DNA from: Cyathus striatus
Lineage: Eukaryota > Basidiomycota > Agaricomycetes > Agaricales > Nidulariaceae
Assembly: GCA_025738555.1 (NCBI GenBank)
Contig: JAOVFP010000020.1
Coordinates: forward strand, 744,001 to 808,000
Reading direction: 5' to 3'
Length of the DNA stretch: 64,000 bases
Shown: positions 58,088-64,000 of the stretch, piece by piece
Position numbering within the stretch: position 1 is the stretch's first letter
How the letters are laid out: each line of letters opens with the position of its first letter
Program-made: the position numbers and the translations under genes
The notes under the pieces: model-generated
The model's input: the letters and a program-made list of their open reading frames with translations, nothing else
The model's database searches: none
What the model was told of the DNA's origin: nothing

Positions 58088-60768
58088 CTATGTCAGATAA
58101 ATTTTCATAGGAAGGGAAGGCATCATTGGGTCTTCCCCAACAACAGTGGGAGCAGTAATCCCAGCCATAGCCCAAAAAATATCTTTATCCGAGGGAGAAA
58201 ACTTGAAGGAATCGATGAGCATTGTAAGAACAACCTCTACAGGGAAGTGTTAAGAAGTATTCTGTGGAGTTAAACGGCGAGGTATCAGGTCAAAGAAAAC
58301 TCACTCATTTCTAGCTGCGCGTATTTAAAACCACTATAAAAGTATGATTAATAGAGATGAGGCTATATTAATAACGACGTTTCGGAACCTACATGCATGC
58401 CCTGCTTCCTCCAATAAAAGTCATTCTTAAATAAAAAGAAATTAGACAGCCATTTTAAAGCACAAACAGTAGTGTTGGCATACAAAGGAGAGTAAATTCC
58501 AGATATATGTGCATTCTTGACCGTCTGAGGAAGAGGATTTAACCAACGTTCAGGTCTCCATTCAGAAGCATCTCTTCCCCAGATATCGGGATTGCGATTC
58601 GCAGAGAAGATAGAAACATGAATATAGGTGCCCTTTGGAACTAAGATTTCGTGAATATCGCTTCCATCAAGACCTTTAATTGGGTTGGTAAGAGGAAGAC
58701 CTATGTCCTGGCGTGCGCTGATTTTAATGTTAGAACTGCATACATTTTATGCAGTGTAAGCCCATAAAAAAAACTTACATACGGGAAACCTGCGAAACAG
58801 GAGGATAGCTAAATTTGGCGATCCGATACGCCGGTCAGCTATATTCGCACAAGCAAATCGTGTAGAAATTACATACAGACGCAAAGTTTCACGACAAATG
58901 GCATCGAGGTATGGAAGCGAAACCAAATCGTCATACGTGAGTTCTCCATGGTCTGTACGAGCTGCCCTGATTTCCTGACGAAGTTTTTCTTGCGCATCCG
59001 TATGAATTGATAGTATATACAAAACACGAGATAGTGCGCTGGATGTTGTGTCCATTCCAGCAAAAATTAGTGAACTTCAATTATAATTAGCAGTAGTGAA
59101 TGAAACATGAAGTCAGGACGACTCAAATGGACTCACGTCATTTGGCCAAGTAGCTCATTCTCTGAGAGGCGGTTCTCCTCTGAAGCTTCCATATTGGCTT
59201 TTACTAAATCCATTGAGTCAATGAAAACTATCATGTAGTAGGTCATGTAAATAAAATATAATACGAACTAAGAATACTCATAATATCCTTTCCTCTGGCG
59301 ACCTGCCTTAAAACTGCGTCATTACCATCTTCCAGTGCTTCTCTCTTGGATCGAAGAATTTCCACAGATGTATCGTGCATAAGGTCTACGATATCTCTAA
59401 CCTTGTGTAGGATTGTGGAAGGAATAATATCAACGAGCCAGCGGCGAAATTCTAGTGTACCGAGGCTTATTATCTTTGGTAAGATATAGAGCTGGAAGAG
59501 TGGCATCTGAGTGGACAGTAGACTTCAGAATTATCACAATTAGTAACAACAGATTCATGGTTCTATACGCTGATTTAGAACACATACACGAATTGTTTAA
59601 CCGCTGCACTGTACGGATGAGGTGTACCATGCTCCATTAACGGGTCGAAAGAATATCCCAGCCCACTTTGACCAAGGAGCTCCAGAGGGGCACGGGACAT
59701 CCATGCTGTCACATCAACCTTTTGAATTCGTTTTGAAATTATGTTCATATTTTACATATACCAAGCTTACCTCTTGGGCCCCTTGTTTAATTCTTGAAAC
59801 CAGAAGAGCACGCAACTGAGCGAGTAATAAGTCAACCCTTGAGTTTACAAGACTCAGTTTAATTTATTACTTTATAAGATACCTCCCAGAAAATTGGGAC
59901 TGTGATCACAACAGCCCCCGCCTGACATGGCAATTAAAGAAACTGACCCATTTCACGTAAGTGTGCAATAGAGAATACCGGATTCAGTAGCTTCCTTTGC
60001 TTTTTATGATGGTTACCTAGATAAATATTCAAGTTAGCATAAATGTTAGACTATGAAATGAGGATGTTCACTAGCCTAAAGTAGATAACAGCCCTTCGCC
60101 GAAGACTATGCAATTTACTGTTATAAATAAGTCTGTTTCTTCAAAAGTGTTCTGATCCTATGCAACAAGTAAGTAGCTTCCAACACTTACATTGGCACAC
60201 ACATACCTTGATCATTATATGGTGCATTGCTTTGGGATCAAACACATACAGCTGATTTTCCTGTAGAATAGTGAACATTGGCAAATAAGGTAGCTTTTCT
60301 GGAAAAAGGCACACCCCAAGGAGAGCCTTAATTCTAATCACGCTTCCATCTATCATACGTACATTGTGAAATGACTGATTGTGAAGTGAGATTATAAACT
60401 TACATCGAGCAGCAATTTCCTTATGAAAATCCCATCCGTTCATGTTAAAAACATTGGCGAAATTGCCTAATATGTACGTATGTCAGTCATAGGACAGTAA
60501 TGTCGAATAGGCATCACATACCCTTTAGAAAGGATGTCGACGGAGGGCCAGGAATATTGTCAAGAGGGTTTTTGAGAACGTGTAGTCTAATATATTTCCA
60601 CCCCACACAGGCAATACCAAGCAGAGAAAATGATTCGAGTAGCAAAAGGATCATGAGAGCTCCACAAAAGTAATCCACAACATAAAGCATATATATATGA
60701 TTCGTAAAAGTCATGGGAAGTAATGTAGATAACATGGAAACTTGAAGGCCTGGTAGCTGAGATAGCAA
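58088..60768 (-). CDS. Cytochrome P450 monooxygenase
   Basis: A membrane-bound heme oxygenase with about 17 short exons on the minus strand, product roughly 560-590 aa. The N-terminus has a hydrophobic anchor (LMILLLLESFSLLGIACVGW) before the hinge NPLDNIPGPPSTSFLKG. Landmarks: C-helix region NHHKKQRKLLNPVFS, I-helix FAGMDTTSSALS (59041-59070), K-helix ETLRL followed by YPPVSQVSR, and WRPERWLNP. The heme loop is FIGGSRACIGFKYAQLEM, fitting FxxGxRxCxG; its Cys codon is 58395-58397, next to an intron. It resembles the CYP3/CYP4-like fungal families that use secondary metabolites or fatty acids, but the substrate is unknown and no partner genes are adjacent. One intron (60017-60075) needs a GC donor (TAG|GCTAGT). 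The start could also be the Met at 60735. Confidence 0.9.
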
Positions 60769-63700
60769 AAGTAGACAGATTGAGCGAATGGCGAGACTCT
60801 CTTCCTCAGAGAATATAGATAAGCAGATAGTAGGCGTATTGCATAGTCCTTAAATCCACCGATCTTCTCGTACGACTTGGGGAAGCAACAGCAGTGTCGC
60901 GAAGACTACTATTAGAACACAGTGCTCCTGTCCAAGTAGCATTCTTCGTTTCGCCAAAGTTCAAGAGTTTCCAACCATTAGTTAAGTACGCAATTGCTCA
61001 ATGCTGCGTTCGTGCTTTAAACTTGTTGCCGCCTTTGAGCACCTAGTGAAAGAAAAGCCATTCAAATCGCCATAATATGTTGAGTGTAGCCCCATTCCCC
61101 AGGGCCAGTCCAGTTCCGTCGAGTAACATGGATTATACGTGAACGAAGAGTGTGAGATTCGCGCACGTAATTATGGTACATACTGGGCGAACATAAGCCA
61201 TGTTATGAACGGAAAATCTGAGGTAATATCCGCCTAAGGGGGAAACCGGTGAGCAGACTTACCATGCGCCCCCTTCTTCCAACCACAAGCAGTCCTGAGT
61301 TCACATCGATGATCCAAGGAGGACGAAATTATCCGGAAAGGATTATGAAATCATACAAGTGGTGTGAATATGTTGTCCGAGCTTGTCAGTCAGAAAGAAG
61401 TCGAAGCTTGTAAAAAGAAGAATGGCAGCAGCAAGGTATCATGATTTGATGAGTTGGCTATAAGAATAGGATGGAAGCTTTGTCGCTGGTAGGACTAGCA
61501 AGGTAAGTATTATCTAAACACTGAACAGCACCTTCCTTCTGGATTCAAATGAGCCACGATAAGTATAGGATAAGTCAAGAAAACATTGACCGTAATAGAC
61601 CTAACTAAGGCTTATCGTTCTCTTCAATAATAAATATGCGAGCGACTGGGAGAAGAATAATGAAAGTGGTGGAGAGCTGACAAGTTTTCAACAGGACAGA
61701 GTCGAAGTTTGCTCAAATTTCGTGGGAATTTTGTACTTACGTAAGTGATGACTTCGAACTTTTGAATCGTTGATCTTTTTTGTAACGAGGGTGTTGTAAT
61801 TATTTTCTTTTTGTGGGCAAGTACTAGGTGCCGAGTAGGTGTGTATTGATTATTATTGATGAAATAATCAAGCGGCTACTGGTTACAGACTACAGGTTGA
61901 ATTAGTTTCGCAAATTTCTCAGGCGACTTCCCGCTTTCTTTGTGCTTGGTGACTTGGAGGAGTAAGCTTAGAGCCACCACGATATGCGAACTCATTTTGG
62001 AAAATAGACACCAGGGCCATTGCGTCATGTATGGTTATTACAAGGTAGAGAATCACTAGTAGTGCAACTAAGACTTTTATTCAAGTTTTACTCTTGATTT
62101 CAGCTTATCCAACAAGGCAACTAATGAGATGATTGTAAATGATAGATGGTATTATGTCACTTGACGATACAATTCTTCTTTCAAGTAATTACAAACAAGA
62201 AGTTGTATGGTCGCAGCCTATTATTTTTATGTTACAGTGCATAGCATAGATATCTTCAGCTGTACGTGTACTAGGGTCCATCGTACTACACCTACACGGT
62301 TTAAGAGCCTGAGAGCTAGTACTTTGCTGATACTCATGTTTTTACGAATGAAAAAATCACCAAGAATAGCAGTCCTAACAATAGATAGTAGGGGCATGCA
62401 CTTGTTCCGCTGCAGCATCGCAGATAAATTAATGCAGGATATTTTGGGATGAATGGGTTGATTTCATTTCTGCACGTTCACCTGGCAGTTGTATAATTTA
62501 AAAAGGATCTGATTTTAACTAGGGGTTGAGCGGTAGGTGGAAACCAATTGATAAGCCTACCTACAGTATATCATTATGTGAAGTACCGGCTACTATAATT
62601 AGAGTGCACTAACGTGTATTTATTCAAACCCAATCTTTTATATTTACTTGCTTCCAACGTCCATCAAGCCGTGTGGGTGCTTTGCAGTTCTACTGATCTG
62701 ATTTGACGTCAAAAGTTAGTGTTTCAATAAGTACGTACAGATGTGAATGACTATATTTGATTGCTAGGCAATGGGGGTACTTGTGAATATTGATGATGGC
62801 TATCATGAAAATAATATGGACTTGACCCGGTGAGGCAATACTGAGCAGGTGATTCGTAGAAACATAATGGTGTTTTGGGGTTTGTTTCTCGAGAGTTGGA
62901 CTGCGGAAGACGTACTCGAGTTGGCCATGGTTCTATGTTACTTATTTACTGGAGTGCCCGAAATTAGAGCAGAGTTGGCCGACAGTCGGACATGGAGTCA
63001 AGCCGTGATGCCGAGGCCCGAGGGCGAAGCGATGAGAGAGATGATCTGTGGGATCACTGGCGTCGTGGCGACCTGGCGAAGGTGGTTGTATGTGCGATCT
63101 TGAGTTCACCGTCGGTGGTGTATGTAGTAGTAGTTACAGCAACCGGATATGGGATGTACGATGTTTCTTTCCCTGTGCTGCAAAGAAGGACACAAGAAAG
63201 AGAGCCCAGATCGGACGAGGAAATGATGGTGTCCTTTTGTTCTATTCTAAGCACGGCCATCGTCAGTTGGGAGTGATGTGTCGGACGCGGGCTTCAGTTG
63301 AGCAGATGACATTGACTGGAGTACAAGTGATGGATGCGTGATGGGTGGTTTCAGAATGGATGCTGGATGGGGGGAGGGGGAGAGAAAGGGGAAGAGCTGG
63401 GAGAAGGAGGGAGGAGGGAGGGAGGGACGACAGGACTGGTGTGGTCTCGGAGGGTCTGGAATGGGTTGCATGACAACGAAGAGAGAGCGAGTAGGATATC
63501 AAAATACGGAGATGTGATAGGAGACAGGCCAGACGCGCAAACATAGCTCTTGCTTTCTCTCTTCCCAAGTATCCTGTCCGACTCGCGACTCCAGGTCCCT
63601 CGCTACCAGCTGGCTACCTTCTTTCTCTCTGACCATCATCCTCTCTTTACTTCTACTTATTCCCCTCTTCTTCTCTTCTTTCTCTACCAGCTGGCCGGTC

Positions 63701-63823
63701 AATCTTCCCCTTTATTCCCCTTCCTTTCCTTTCCTTTTCATTTATCCTTCGCTTTCTCTTCGCTTCCCAGACAGAAGTTAGAACACGCAGGACGTCTCTT
63801 ATCCCCCTACCTCTTCTAAAACT
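60769..63823. other. 3-kb gap upstream of P450, no recognised gene
   Basis: AT-rich from 60769 to 62840 without a supported frame. From 62849 to 63320 three overlapping plus frames are open and GC-richer, but none contains a recognisable motif. 63355-63430 is a G-rich purine tract, and 63540-63800 is C/T-rich, matching the promoter and leader of the gene starting at 63824. Confidence 0.4.
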
Positions 63824-64000
63824 ATGCGTATCGGACGCAATCGTTCTTCTGACCTCGACTTCTCTGACCACATCCCTCTTACCGGCGACATTGCTGGGAA
63901 CTTCTCTGGCAGCAATGGCTCCGACGACAATCACCACAATCTCAACGACCACCCCGACCTCTCGCCCATCAACCGCTCCAATACCCATCTCCAGCGCAAC
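63824..64000 (+). CDS. N-terminal fragment of an unidentified protein (runs off the window)
   Basis: From the ATG after a long pyrimidine-rich leader, 59 codons stay open to the window edge. The peptide starts MRIGRNRSSDLDFSDHIPL and continues rich in Asn, Asp, His and Ser, a typical disordered fungal N-terminus. No domain is visible yet, so the product cannot be named. The leader composition and uniform codon use make a real gene start likely. Confidence 0.6.
   Translation, partial: MRIGRNRSSDLDFSDHIPLTGDIAGNFSGSNGSDDNHHNLNDHPDLSPINRSNTHLQRN

Noticed and set aside
62849..63341. Three overlapping plus-strand open frames
   Set aside because: They overlap in different frames in a GC-richer patch; none shows a motif or consistent splice sites. 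They cannot be excluded, but are not supported.

Overview
The window is nuclear DNA of a filamentous basidiomycete, most likely an Agaricomycete. Genes are split by many short GT-AG introns of about 45-65 bp, with a few GC-AG introns. There are two basidiomycete-type DUF6533-like membrane proteins, a copper-fist regulator, a Zn2Cys6 regulator and a fungal cytochrome P450, and nothing prokaryotic. I rebuilt most gene models by hand from splice sites and reading phase. Coordinates of joined exons are inferences checked for frame continuity, not experimental data.

Layout, left to right. 1-1350: repeat-rich sequence. 1351-2617 (+): intron-rich 7TM DUF6533-like protein. 3211-4398 (+): mitochondrial HMG-CoA lyase. 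4814-7279 (+): WRN-type 3'-5' exonuclease. 7470-7576 (-): intron-containing tRNA-Ile(UAU). 7949-10040 (+): Cdh1/Fizzy-related APC/C activator. 12286-14124 (+): CaM-kinase-like kinase, with a possible alternative myristoylated N-terminus from 11672. 14525-17324 (+): auxilin/Swa2-like UBA-TPR-J protein. 17605-19811 (+): Rtf1 of the Paf1 complex. 21032-22125 (-): Ccc1/VIT1 metal transporter. 22291-23391: dispersed repeat copy, minisatellite and a Tc1/mariner-type MITE. 23833-24330 (+): relic of an amino-acid permease. 24479-25740 (-): C2H2 zinc-finger protein. 26833-27880 (-): histidinol phosphatase. 28170-30128 (-): copper-fist transcription factor.

Second half. 33084-34680 (-): second DUF6533-like gene, built from 15 exons including microexons of 8, 11, 14 and 17 nt. 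35511-36727 (-): purine nucleoside phosphorylase. 39739-44565 (-): 1183-aa Zn2Cys6 factor. 48001-51893 (-): Sds3-like HDAC-complex protein with extreme low-complexity segments. 52062-53987 (+): F-box/LRR-like protein. 54706-57048 (+): Ldb17/SPIN90-like endocytosis protein. 58088-60768 (-): cytochrome P450. 63824-end (+): start of an unidentified gene. The gaps at 30.1-33.1, 36.7-39.7, 44.6-48.0 and 60.8-63.8 kb hold no recognisable gene.

The genes are mostly housekeeping and regulatory: leucine, histidine and purine metabolism, cell cycle, transcription elongation and chromatin, clathrin uncoating and actin-patch endocytosis, metal homeostasis. There is no biosynthetic or defence cluster. The least ordinary features are the microexon architecture, four GC-AG introns, a copper-fist gene whose first coding exon is only the ATG, and a short nested-inverted-repeat mobile element. 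I saw no convincing new multi-gene system.
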